NCBI GenBank assembly: GCA_032718475.1 | Contig: JAUCBJ010001253.1 | Span: 1 to 28,427 of the forward strand | Direction of reading: 5' to 3' | DNA: 28,427 nt | Source: Nemertoderma westbladi | Lineage: Eukaryota > Xenacoelomorpha > Nemertodermatida > Nemertodermatidae | In this document: one piece after another, positions 17,937 to 28,368 of the stretch | Position numbering within the stretch: the stretch's first letter is position 1 | Layout of the letters: each line of letters opens with the position of its first letter | The notes under the pieces: generated by a model | The model's database searches: none | What the model was told of the DNA's origin: nothing | The model's input: the letters and a program-made list of their open reading frames with translations, nothing else | Position numbers and translations under genes: made by a program

Positions 17937-18022
17937 GCCAGTAGGCTACCGGTAGGCCTACCTGTAGGCCTACCGGTAGGCTACCAGTAGGCTACCGGTA
18001 GGCCTACCGGTAGGCCTACCTG
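17937..18022. repeat. Palindromic ACCGGT/AGGCCT short repeat
   Basis: About eight tandem units of 10-12 bp alternate TAGGCCTACC and GGTAGGCTACC. Each unit contains the palindromes ACCGGT or AGGCCT. The array starts about 27 bp past the MANBAL stop, so in that mRNA it would form stacked short hairpins. Isolated similar words (GTAGGCTACCGGT) also occur at about 22240-22255, so the unit is a dispersed simple repeat. Confidence 0.85.
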
Positions 18023-18048
18023 TCAGCCTGTTTTTGTGTTTATAAGTA

Positions 18049-18387
18049 TCACTGTAATTTCTTTTTATTCCTTTTATCCACCCGACTGCGTTTGTGTTTC
18101 TGAGTTGGCTGGGTTCGTTTCTCCTCCTCTGGTTTACTTTGTTGCTCGTGCGGTTTCTTCTGTATCGCTGCCGGTATATCCTCGGTAGACGAGCGTCGCT
18201 CAGACGCCCCGTCTACGGTATCTGGCTCCGTCGGCGCGAAGAATATTGCCGATATGCAGATAAGTTGGAATATACCGCCAGCGATTAGAACCCAGTAAAG
18301 AATCACGTCGAATAAAGTATCTTTGGGTATCAAATCGTCCACGTCGATCAATGAGTCAGTTGAGTTATTGAGTAATGCTGATTCCAT
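18049..18387 (-). CDS. MANBAL: MANBAL / UPF0239 small membrane protein
   Basis: 112 residues from ATG (context CATAATGG). One membrane segment lies at about 28-50 and contains GGIFQLICISAIFF, the diagnostic stretch of the UPF0239 family (human MANBAL has GAIFQLICVLAI; the fly homologue is similar). A proline and acidic residues follow, and the C-terminus is strongly basic (KHKRSRVDKRNKKKLQ), as the family's is. The usual family length is about 80-100; the extra residues are in the linker rich in Glu, Lys and Gln. Function is unknown; it is a single-pass membrane protein. It is one exon, antisense in the TRIO intron, 763 bp upstream of the GEMIN2 start on the same strand. A shared transcript is possible but not shown. 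Confidence 0.88.
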   Translation of the reverse strand: MESALLNNSTDSLIDVDDLIPKDTLFDVILYWVLIAGGIFQLICISAIFFAPTEPDTVDGASERRSSTEDIPAAIQKKPHEQQSKPEEEKRTQPTQKHKRSRVDKRNKKKLQ

Positions 18388-18903
18388 TATGGACTAGCCC
18401 AAATAGGGGCCTAATTAATATATACGAGACTGACTGGCGAGGTGAGAAGCAGAAGCACTACAGTAGAGATTCCTACCTGCTAATAAATATTGTAAAGCAA
18501 TAAAGCAAACCACACTTTTAATCACATGATATTTAACAATACAGCAACACTACACACTACCGCCCACAATTATTGCATGTATTGGTATCTACAGGAACAA
18601 TCAAACATAGGCTAATCCATAAAACCAAAACCATTAGCGACGACTTAGGAAGACTACTACTAATGAAATCCTTGGCAATGCAAATAATTTAGTAAAGTAA
18701 TGAAAGCTGTTACTTAGCAACTGCATAAACAATGCGTGTATTTGCCGTTAAATATAAAAAATGAGGTTGCTTGCGCTATATAAGCTATTTTTTTAAATAC
18801 TGACCACTTCTTATGACTCACTGACTGGCCGTCTGTAGTAGTAAACAATCATAACTGATAACTTAAAAACATTGGGTTTGTTGTTTTGATTTTTCGGTTG
18901 GGT
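18388..18903. other. Intron spacer upstream of MANBAL, no gene
   Basis: AT-rich. It must hold the MANBAL promoter. No recognisable core element, repeat or gene. Confidence 0.5.
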
Positions 18904-19150
18904 GAATTCTTAGCCCGCGAATATTCTTAGCCCGCGGGTATTCTTAGCCCGCGGGTATTCTTAGCCCGCGGGTATTCTTAGCCCGCGGGTATTCTTTGCC
19001 CGCGAGTTAGTAAAGGAGGAGGTTAGTATAGGAGGAGGTTAGTAAAGGAGCAGGTTTCAGAGGCGTATTGGGGGAACCAAAACAATATACGTTATTGTTT
19101 TGCGGGCTAAGAATACCCACGGGCTAAGAATACTCGCGGTCCAAGAATTC
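18904..19150. mobile_element. Small foldback element with TAGCCCGCGGG tandem termini
   Basis: The left end has GAATTCTTAGCCCGCGA and then about five 17-bp units TATTCTTAGCCCGCGGG. The right end has two and a half units in inverse orientation and closes with CCAAGAATTC, so the whole is bounded by inverted GAATTCTT. Between them is a 20-bp repeat in three copies (GTTAGTAAAGGAGGAG type, 19006-19054) and an imperfect palindrome AACAATATACGTTATTGTT. The size (247 bp) and structure fit a non-autonomous foldback/MITE-like element that has expanded its termini. Each unit has a CCGCGG palindrome. Confidence 0.7.
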
Positions 19151-19496
19151 CTGAGACCCTTTTTTTGATGACAAGTTCATTCTCCTCAAAAGTGTCCAAA
19201 TGTGGGAATTTTATTGCAAAGATGTTTTTTTTCCAAAATATCGAAAACTATATATCGTTCAAATGCTATTTGCGATGCGAATATGATGGTGCTACATTTA
19301 AAGCTTATAAGGAATTATTAAATATAAATAAATTATACATGTAAACTTTTATAAAAACTTGATAAGGAATTACAAGCGAAAAACTGATGTCCATCGCTGT
19401 AATGGTTACTCTGGAGTCCCGAATAGACGGGGCGACACGTTTATTAATTTTTTCTAAAAAATTTAGTACATTTTTTATTATGAGTAAATAAACGTT

Positions 19497-20270
19497 CCCC
19501 CCCCCCCCCCCCCCCCCCCAATGTTTCTACTAATCTTAATGAGATTGCATGAAATTTGAAACCGAGTTAGTTTCACCTTCCTCCCCCTTACTGGGTGAGC
19601 CAGAATTTTTATTTTTGCTTTCAATCTTTAGCTACAAGCGTTTGAAAAAGGTGTCTCCAGTGATATTTCACCAGTTACACTGCAGTTATTCATGAACCTT
19701 ATCGCGATAGAAAGCTAACCATGCAAGGATTCCAAAAATGTAAAAATATTTGAATTTGGTTGGGAAATAGCTGAGATATGAGCGTTCAAAAGTTTCATAG
19801 CTTTGCACCTGCGCGAGGCTGTTTTATTCTATTAAATAAAAACACTATATTGTAGAACATTTTGTTTATGTATGAATAGCTACAATAATAGTATGTTTAA
19901 AGAAGCATTGTATTGTTGCCCAGCTACGTTTGGAATAAACAAAATGTTCCAGAATATGATGTACATGTATTTATTAAATAGAATAAATGGCGTGCAGGGG
20001 AAGCAAATACATGCAACTTTCGAATGCCCATCAAAAAACACGGTCAGCTTTCTATTGGTACCAACAAATCACGATAAGGTTCAAGAATAACTGCAGTGTA
20101 ACTGGTGAAATATCACCGGAGACACCTTTTTAAAACGCTTGTAGATAAAGAAGGAAAGCAAAAATAAAAATTCTGGCTCACCCAGCAAGGAGGAGGGAGG
20201 TGAATCTATCTCTATTTGAAATTTCATTCAATCTCATTAAGATTTGTAGAAAAATTTGGGGGGGGGGGGT
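19497..20270. mobile_element. Large inverted-repeat element with poly-C and poly-G ends
   Basis: The left arm 19497-19720 and right arm 20041-20270 are diverged reverse complements. The left C run pairs with the right G run, and further matches are TCTTAATGAGATTG, GAGCCAGAATTTTTATTTTTGC, GGTGTCTCC and GATATTTCACCAGTTACACTGCAGTTATTC. The spacer of about 320 bp holds a second small inverted repeat (GAACATTTTGTTTAT at about 19855 against ATAAACAAAATGTTCC at about 19935). No transposase is present. This is a MITE-like foldback element inside the TRIO intron. Confidence 0.85.
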
Positions 20271-20509
20271 CCATGTACCAGAATAACGACACTATATTCC
20301 AGGACATGGTGTAAACCACCGGTAGCTGTAGGTACTGCTGTACCTGTACGCCTATACTGTATGTTAAGTAAGTTTTTCAATTTTTTCCACCCACCCCGTA
20401 TATTCCACCCACCCCGACTATTCGGAACTCCAGAGTGTGCCCTTGTTTTAAGCATTTTGTAGTGGTCATTTCGTGGACAAATTGACGTAATTCCGTAATG
20501 TTTAGTATT

Positions 20510-21468
20510 AATAGGGTTGGTGCGCGAAAAAATTGTTGGGCTAGAAACAATCGAATAAGGTGTAACAAGGTACCCTGAAACGAGTGAGTGGCGGGGTGTG
20601 TTTTTTGTAAAAACATGTGGAAAGGGTCGAAATGGCGGGTTTAAGTAAGCCCGGGAAGCCAATTTTAAAAATCGGCTGTGATTGGCTGCTACATATTTGA
20701 CGTCATTACGCAGTGCTCCGATAATTTTTTATATTGTTTTCTATGGAAGGTGATTTTAGATCCATTTAAATTCACATTTAATCTCAATTGAAAGCTGAGA
20801 GTCTTGCGCGTCTTTTAACATTACAATTACTTAAATTCATGATCACAAATATTGATAAAATACTGTTTGCAATTTTGTAAACTTGGTAGATTGCCTGACC
20901 CCCTATGCTATACAACTCAACCACTCAGCCCTATCTATCCATCTATTGCATTGCAGTATTGGAGTACTGTAGGCCTATTGCAGCTGTATTGTTGCGGTCA
21001 TTACATCATTACTTGTATATCCCATCCTGTAAGCGGTAAGGCCATACAGTTCTGAGTTCGTGTTAGAGTGGTACAGCAGTAGATTTACTTAACTTAATGC
21101 TGTAATGAACTTAAGCATAACAATACAGTAATTTGCCTACTCCAATTAATACTCCAATGCCCAATACAATAGATAGATATGAGTTGTATAGCATAGGGGG
21201 TCAGGCAATCTACCAAGTTTACAAAATTGCAAACAGTATTTTATCAATATTTGTGATCATGAATTTAAGTAATTGTAATGTTAAAAGACGCGCAAGACAC
21301 TCCGCTTTCAATTAATATAAGTCACGTGTGAAATGATTGAGATTTAATGTGTATTTAAATGGATCTAAAATCACACCCTCCATAGGAACCAATATAAGAA
21401 ATTACCGGTATTAAAATTAATTTTTTCAAAATTGGCTTCCCGGGCTTTTTTCGCGAACCAACCCTATT
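20510..21468. mobile_element. 960-bp foldback element with AGGGTTGGT termini
   Basis: The outer ends are AATAGGGTTGGT and ACCAACCCTAT. The arms pair over long blocks: GCCCGGGAAGCCAATTTT with its complement at 21427-21446, GATTTTAGATCCATTTAAAT, TTAACATTACAATTACTTAA and TGCCTGACCCCCTATGC, inward to about 20967 and 21150. The left arm keeps an extra 110 bp (about 20533-20645) that the right arm lacks. A second copy of that block exists at 1380-1450, so the right arm suffered a deletion. No open frame looks like a transposase. Confidence 0.85.
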
Positions 21469-21469
21469 G

Positions 21470-21952
21470 TACCTATATTAAGTTAACTATCATCATAATA
21501 AGAACAGGAAAAATTGATCTCTATACATAATGTTTTCCAGTTTATTAAAAATGTTATTATAAATTTAAGTTTACATTGTTTGTGATTGCGATAGAAAACG
21601 TTAAATTTACATAATTACATGCAGTTTGATAGAGAGAAATAAGTGACCCATTTTAATTGGAGTCTATAAATACGGCAATATCCAATTTTATTATTTAATC
21701 AGAAATCCTCAGAAGACCCCAGTATCACAGCTGCCCACGTCGTTGCTCACGCCTTGAATCTTGATTTCCATGTCCATCCTCATTTCCAATTTCTCTACCA
21801 ACCTCTCCTTCCTTCCCCAATAACATATTTATTACTCCCACTATGCATTCTCCACTCCCACCCAGAATACTCCCACTGCTACTCTATTCTCCAATTTATA
21901 CTCTCATTATAAGTTTCAATAATACTTTCATGAGCACAGCTTTTCAAAATGG
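21470..21952. other. Intron, no gene seen
   Basis: AT-rich first half, then a pyrimidine-rich run (about 21720-21900) of CTCCCAC/ATTCTCC words. No coding or transposon signal that I can name. Confidence 0.5.
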
Positions 21953-22109
21953 GCAATGACGTCCAGGTGGGATCGAACTGGTGACCTCCAGTGGAAGTCT
22001 GACGTAGTGTTTCCCTGACTACCTTTTACCTGAGCCGCTAGCTGAATGGTTAGAGCGACAGACTTCCAACTCGGAGGTCACCAGTTCGATTCCACCTGGA
22101 CGTCATTGC
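21953..22109 (+). mobile_element. tRNA-derived SINE-like copy in an inverted pair
   Basis: On the plus strand, GAGCCGCTAGCTGAATGGTTAGAGCG (A-box like, about 22032-22056) is followed 26 bases later by AGTTCGATTCC (B box, 22083-22093). That is the internal RNA polymerase III promoter spacing of a tRNA or tRNA-SINE. The anticodon stem does not close well, so a functional tRNA is unlikely. The reverse complement of its 3' half lies at 21953-22001, giving two arms of about 50 bp around a 57-bp loop. Another antisense piece sits at 27234-27260. Confidence 0.75.
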
Positions 22110-22392
22110 CGACTTTGCAAAGCAGTGCCCAATAAGGTGGATGGTCTGATAAGATATGAAACTGTACTATCACTACTGGTATATCACTAGACTTTGTGAT
22201 TATTTGTATTATACACATCAGACACTCTGCTTATGTAATGTAGGTAGGCTACCGGTTTTACTGTAGTTATAGACAAAAATAAAATCACGTCATAAATAAT
22301 TGCACTGCATTTTGAAGAAATTTAATTAAATTTTGAAAGATAAATAAAAATTTGAAAATTTTTTATTATTTATGATTATTTTATTCTTCCAG
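22110..22392 (+). other. End of the large TRIO intron
   Basis: AT-rich sequence with a dispersed GTAGGCTACCGGTT word at about 22242-22255. It ends in TTTATTCTTCCAG, the acceptor of exon i. No gene. Confidence 0.6.
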
Positions 22393-22496
22393 GTTGCCAA
22401 GTAATACAGAAAGGACAAGAATTGTACCAATATCTCGAAAATTCCGGAATTGAAATTATGTCTGACGCTGAAAATGCAGCACAATCCCGGATTCAG
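22393..22496 (+). CDS. TRIO: TRIO/Kalirin-like spectrin-repeat exon i
   Basis: The acceptor is ATTCTTCCAG and the donor ATTCAG|GTTAGT; two bases complete the glycine codon split with exon h, then 34 codons. It encodes CQVIQKGQELYQYLENSGIE and then DAENAAQSRIQ. This matches the Kalirin stretch VIHQGQDLLQYVNEVQASGVEL...MATRVQ that directly follows the exon h segment in the known proteins. Nothing further of the gene is seen to 28427, so the next exon is at least 5.9 kb away. Confidence 0.9.
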
Positions 22497-22545
22497 GTTA
22501 GTCCACAATAATATTGGGGCGAGCCACTAAGGTGTAGTTGGACAT

Positions 22546-25500
22546 AGCATCAAAAACAGAAACAAATCACTCAGCATCAAAAACCCTTCCAAATCACTCA
22601 GCATCAAAAACAGAAACAAGTCACTCAGCATCAAAAACAGAAACAAATCACTCAGCATCAAAAACAGAAACAAATCACTCAGCATCAAAAACTGAAACAA
22701 ATCACTCAGCATCAAAAACAGAAACAAATCACTCAGCATCAAAAACAGAAACAAATCACTCAGCATCAAAAACAGAAACAAATCACTCAGCATCAAAAAC
22801 TGAAAGAAATCACTCAGCATCAAAAACTGAAACAAATCACTCAGCATCAAAAACAGAAACAAATCACTCAGCATCAAAAACAGAAACAAATCACTCAGCA
22901 TCAAAAACTGAAACAAATCACTCAGCATCAAAAACAGAAACAAATCACTCAGCATCAAAAACAGAAACAAATCACTCAGCATCAAAAACAGAAACAAATC
23001 ACTCAGCATCAAAAACAGAAACAAATCACTCAGCATCAAAAACAGAAACAAATCACTCAGCATCAAAAACAGAAACAAATCACTCAGCATCAAAAACAGA
23101 AACAAATCACTCAGCATCAAAAACAGAAACAAATCACTCAGCATCAAAAACAGAAACAAATCACTCAGCATCAAAAACAGAAACAAATCACTCAGCATCA
23201 AAAACTGAAACAAATCACTCAGCATCAAAAACAGAAACAAATCACTCAGCATCAAAAACAGAAACAAATCACTCAGCATCAAAAACCCTTCCAAATCACT
23301 CAGCATCAAAAACAGAAACAAATCACTCAGCATCAAAAACAGAAACAAATCACTCAGCATCAAAAACAGAAACAAATCACTCAGCATCAAAAACAGAAAC
23401 AAATCACTCAGCATCAAAAACAGAAACAAATCACTCAGCATCAAAAACAGAAACAAATCACTCAGCATCAAAAACAGAAACAAATCACTCAGCATCAAAA
23501 ACAGAAACAAATCACTCAGCATCAAAAACAGAAACAAATCACTCAGCATCAAAAACAGAAACAAATCACTCAGCATCAAAAACAGAAACAAATCACTCAG
23601 CATCAAAAACAGAAACAAATCACTCAGCATCAAAAACAGAAACAAATCACTCAGCATCAAAAACAGAAACAAATCACTCAGCATCAAAAACAGAAACAAA
23701 TCACTCAGCATCAAAAACAGAAACAAATCACTCAGCATCAAAAACAGAAACAAATCACTCAGCATCAAAAACAGAAACAAATCACTCAGCATCAAAAACA
23801 GAAACAAATCACTCAGCATCAAAAACAGAAACAAATCACTCAGCATCAAAAACAGAAACAAATCACTCAGCATCAAAAACAGAAACAAATCACTCAGCAT
23901 CAAAAACAGAAACAAATCACTCAGCATCAAAAACAGAAACAAATCACTCAGCATCAAAAACAGAAACAAATCACTCAGCATCAAAAACAGAAACAAATCA
24001 CTCAGCATCAAAAACAGAAACAAATCACTCAGCATCAAAAACAGAAACAAATCACTCAGCATCAAAAACAGAAACAAATCACTCAGCATCAAAAACAGAA
24101 ACAAATCACTCAGCATCAAAAACAGAAACAAATCACTCAGCATCAAAAACAGAAACAAATCACTCAGCATCAAAAACAGAAACAAATCACTCAGCATCAA
24201 AAACAGAAACAAATCACTCAGCATCAAAAACAGAAACAAATCACTCAGCATCAAAAACAGAAACAAATCACTCAGCATCAAAAACAGAAACAAATCACTC
24301 AGCATCAAAAACAGAAACAAATCACTCAGCATCAAAAACAGAAACAAATCACTCAGCATCAAAAACAGAAACAAATCACTCAGCATCAAAAACAGAAACA
24401 AATCACTCAGCATCAAAAACAGAAACAAATCACTCAGCATCAAAAACAGAAACAAATCACTCAGCATCAAAAACAGAAACAAATCACTCAGCATCAAAAA
24501 CAGAAACAAATCACTCAGCATCAAAAACAGAAACAAATCACTCAGCATCAAAAACAGAAACAAATCACTCAGCATCAAAAACAGAAACAAATCACTCAGC
24601 ATCAAAAACAGAAACAAATCACTCAGCATCAAAAACAGAAACAAATCACTCAGCATCAAAAACAGAAACAAATCACTCAGCATCAAAAACAGAAACAAAT
24701 CACTCAGCATCAAAAACAGAAACAAATCACTCAGCATCAAAAACAGAAACAAATCACTCAGCATCAAAAACAGAAACAAATCACTCAGCATCAAAAACAG
24801 AAACAAATCACTCAGCATCAAAAACAGAAACAAATCACTCAGCATCAAAAACAGAAACAAATCACTCAGCATCAAAAACAGAAACAAATCACTCAGCATC
24901 AAAAACAGAAACAAATCACTCAGCATCAAAAACAGAAACAAATCACTCAGCATCAAAAACAGAAACAAATCACTCAGCATCAAAAACAGAAACAAATCAC
25001 TCAGCATCAAAAACAGAAACAAATCACTCAGCATCAAAAACAGAAACAAATCACTCAGCATCAAAAACAGAAACAAATCACTCAGCATCAAAAACAGAAA
25101 CAAATCACTCAGCATCAAAAACAGAAACAAATCACTCAGCATCAAAAACAGAAACAAATCACTCAGCATCAAAAACAGAAACAAATCACTCAGCATCAAA
25201 AACAGAAACAAATCACTCAGCATCAAAAACAGAAACAAATCACTCAGCATCAAAAACAGAAACAAATCACTCAGCATCAAAAACAGAAACAAATCACTCA
25301 GCATCAAAAACAGAAACAAATCACTCAGCATCAAAAACAGAAACAAATCACTCAGCATCAAAAACAGAAACAAATCACTCAGCATCAAAAACAGAAACAA
25401 ATCACTCAGCATCAAAAACAGAAACAAATCACTCAGCATCAAAAACAGAAACAAATCACTCAGCATCAAAAACAGAAACAAATCACTCAGCATCAAAAAC

Positions 25501-26568
25501 AGAAACAAATCACTCAGCATCAAAAACAGAAACAAATCACTCAGCATCAAAAACAGAAACAAATCACTCAGCATCAAAAACAGAAACAAATCACTCAGCA
25601 TCAAAAACAGAAACAAATCACTCAGCATCAAAAACAGAAACAAATCACTCAGCATCAAAAACAGAAACAAATCACTCAGCATCAAAAACAGAAACAAATC
25701 ACTCAGCATCAAAAACAGAAACAAATCACTCAGCATCAAAAACAGAAACAAATCACTCAGCATCAAAAACAGAAACAAATCACTCAGCATCAAAAACAGA
25801 AACAAATCACTCAGCATCAAAAACAGAAACAAATCACTCAGCATCAAAAACAGAAACAAATCACTCAGCATCAAAAACAGAAACAAATCACTCAGCATCA
25901 AAAACAGAAACAAATCACTCAGCATCAAAAACAGAAACAAATCACTCAGCATCAAAAACAGAAACAAATCACTCAGCATCAAAAACAGAAACAAATCACT
26001 CAGCATCAAAAACAGAAACAAATCACTCAGCATCAAAAACAGAAACAAATCACTCAGCATCAAAAACAGAAACAAATCACTCAGCATCAAAAACAGAAAC
26101 AAATCACTCAGCATCAAAAACAGAAACAAATCACTCAGCATCAAAAACAGAAACAAATCACTCAGCATCAAAAACAGAAACAAATCACTCAGCATCAAAA
26201 ACAGAAACAAATCACTCAGCATCAAAAACAGAAACAAATCACTCAGCATCAAAAACAGAAACAAATCACTCAGCATCAAAAACAGAAACAAATCACTCAG
26301 CATCAAAAACAGAAACAAATCACTCAGCATCAAAAACAGAAACAAATCACTCAGCATCAAAAACAGAAACAAATCACTCAGCATCAAAAACAGAAACAAA
26401 TCACTCAGCATCAAAAACAGAAACAAATCACTCAGCATCAAAAACAGAAACAAATCACTCAGCATCAAAAACAGAAACAAATCACTCAGCATCAAAAACA
26501 GAAACAAATCACTCAGCATCAAAAACAGAAACAAATCACTCAGCATCAAAAACAGAAACAAATCACTC
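22546..26568. repeat. Minisatellite B: 149 units of 27 bp
   Basis: The span 22546-26568 is 4,023 bp, exactly 149 x 27. Each plus-strand unit reads as the nonapeptide SASKTETNH, and the minus strand reads FLMLSDLFL, so both strands stay open for over 1,340 codons. That is a consequence of a stop-free unit divisible by three. Variants cluster near the left end: CCTTCC replacing CAGAAA twice (about 22585 and 23286), CTGAAA several times before 23220, and single AAGTC and GAAAGAAAT units. The right 3.3 kb appears uniform. It sits 50 bp after the donor of exon i, so it is intronic. No start context or gene structure supports a protein. Confidence 0.96.
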
Positions 26569-27233
26569 AAAAAACACTGTGTTATTTAATTTAGGGGGTG
26601 AGAGGGGTACACCATTTTGGTCCAAAATATTGTGAAATTATTTTTATGATGCACGATTGGTTTCTAAATCTGAAAATCTTTAATACTGTAGCTCTCTTAG
26701 TTTTCAAGTTATAACAATTTCCATTTAGGGAGACCTATTGAAATTACTATTAATATGTATAATGAAAGGTCGATTATCTAAATCATTTTTTTTCTGAAAT
26801 TGTCAACTTCAAAACCTTACAACTGCTACAATTTTTGAGCAATTAGATTGAAAATGTCTGTGAGAGTCTAGATAGCCACCCTGCATTAAAATTTCAGACA
26901 ACCTTTAGTAATTTTTAGTTAATTAAATTTAATACTATTTATAACAAACCTAAAAAATTAGCCGCCAACTAGCGGTTCAGAATGATTTTCACAACATTTC
27001 GTCTGATAGATTTGTTTCCCCATCTTTGTTCTATCATATAAAAGAACTTTTATGTGATCAGATTCAAAACTGAAAAAGCCTTAGGGTTTTAAGCGCAACC
27101 AAGTTTTTTTTCATTGCTAACCAGTATTAACTATTATTAAATAGCGAAAAATAAAATTGTTCTCATTTCTCATGTAGAATAGCATCTTAAAAGGTACCTA
27201 TATTCCATATTATAGCCAAATCCAAATCAGTGA
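26569..27233. other. AT-rich TRIO intron, no gene
   Basis: The stretch after the minisatellite shows no gene, no clear repeat and no exon of TRIO. Confidence 0.5.
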
Positions 27234-27260
27234 GAACTGGTGACCTCCAGATGGAAGTCT
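27234..27260 (-). repeat. Fragment of the tRNA-derived SINE-like repeat
   Basis: The words GAACTGGTGACCTCCAG and ATGGAAGTCT match the left arm of the palindrome at 21953-22001. It is the antisense B-box half of the SINE-like repeat with one or two changes. A poly-G run follows at 27281-27297. Confidence 0.7.
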
Positions 27261-27599
27261 TTAGCAAACTGAAACTGATAGGGGGGGGGGGGGGGGTCTA
27301 ATTTTGCTAATTAGTTGTCGTAGTCGTTGCGATTTTGATATGCTAACTTTGTTGGATTTAAAGCTGCCGTGTTGAGAATTTGTAGACATCGATAAGATCA
27401 AAAGTTCAGATTTTTTACAGACTTTTAGACACCATCAACTCAACAGTCTCCCGCTAGAGGGCTACATGTGTAAACTTTCACTTTCCACCCATTTATTTGC
27501 TTTCAATCCGTTCAAGCTGAAACTCGACAGATTTGTAATAGACCAATAGCTGTGTCATTCAAAGGAAGCTCATCCTTAGGCAGTTCTCTGGCCTGCCGA

Positions 27600-27966
27600 T
27601 AGAGGGCGAACTACACTAAGTTATTAGGTTATTATTAATTTGCTGTATATTGTAATTACGTTTTATAAATTGTACTGTAACTTACATAGCTACATATTTA
27701 TCGTTGAGTCGGAGTATTGTCTCGCTCTCGGTAAAGTTGTACGTATAGTGTAATTACTTTTTATATTAATTTTAGGTAAACGTAGTAATTGTGATTGTGT
27801 AATATTGTATTTGTAACCAAAGTAACATAAAGGACCCCCTTGGAAATAAGCTGCAAAGCTTTAGGGGTAATCCTATATGTTATGTTGGACAATACCTTTA
27901 TACCGGTACATTGTTTGGTGTATTTGTTATTGTTTTTACTATATGTATAAATAAATCTATCTATCT
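27600..27966 (+). mobile_element. LINE 3' end (CR1/L2-type) with ATCT tail
   Basis: The words GTAACATAAAGGACCCCC, TGGAAATAAGCTGCAAAGC and GGGGTAATCC appear in the order typical of CR1/L2-like 3' termini. They are followed by TGTATAAATAAATCTATCTATCT at 27944-27966, the short tandem tail of such elements. No open frame of the element is left, so it is a heavily 5'-truncated insertion in the plus orientation. The left border is unclear; about 27600 is an estimate. Confidence 0.7.
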
Positions 27967-28002
27967 ACGTTCAGCGTATTTTTGACGAAGGTGGATTCAT
28001 TT

Positions 28003-28368
28003 GCAGTTCTCCAGACTGACGCTAGATAACGAAATGTCTGAAAGTGAAAACATTCTCCCATTTCCGTGATTTTAATTTCTTTTTAGCTCCATCTTGGCAT
28101 ATATTGTGTTTGTGTACTAGAAAACTCGCTGTTTCTTTGTGGGACGGTGACGGTACTCCATTATCCACTTATACAGTAACAATAACCAGGAAGAAAGGAT
28201 TATAAACTATAATAGGAAATGGCTCAAGGTTTTCAGTTCAGACATTTATAAAATGATTAAAAATTAAATTAATATTAATTAATTATAATAATTTAAATAA
28301 TATAGTTATAAAATTATAAAATTAAAAAAAATTAAATTCATACCACTAGCGGTAGTCTGGAGAACTGC
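28003..28368. mobile_element. MITE-like element with 23-bp terminal inverted repeats
   Basis: GCAGTTCTCCAGACTGACGC at 28003-28022 (with CTAG to about 28025) is the inverse of 28346-28368, with two mismatches. The 366-bp body is AT-rich and non-coding, ending in a long AT stretch (28240-28335). A related GGCAGTTCTCTGG word at 27579-27591 may be part of another copy. Flanking target duplications are not evident. Confidence 0.65.

Noticed and set aside
22032-22105. Functional tRNA gene
   Set aside because: A and B boxes are present but the anticodon stem and acceptor stem do not pair properly, and related fragments are scattered. A tRNA-derived SINE is the better reading.
22527-26570. Minus-strand open frame of 1,347 codons (FLMLSDLFL repeats) as a membrane protein
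   Set aside because: The same array read in reverse. Hydrophobicity follows from the T-rich complement; there is no independent support.
22538-26635. Plus-strand open frame of 1,365 codons (SASKTETNH repeats) as a giant secreted or structural protein
   Set aside because: It is the 27-bp minisatellite read in a stop-free frame. It lies within a TRIO intron, has no signal peptide or non-repeat domain, and its unique ends are only a few codons.
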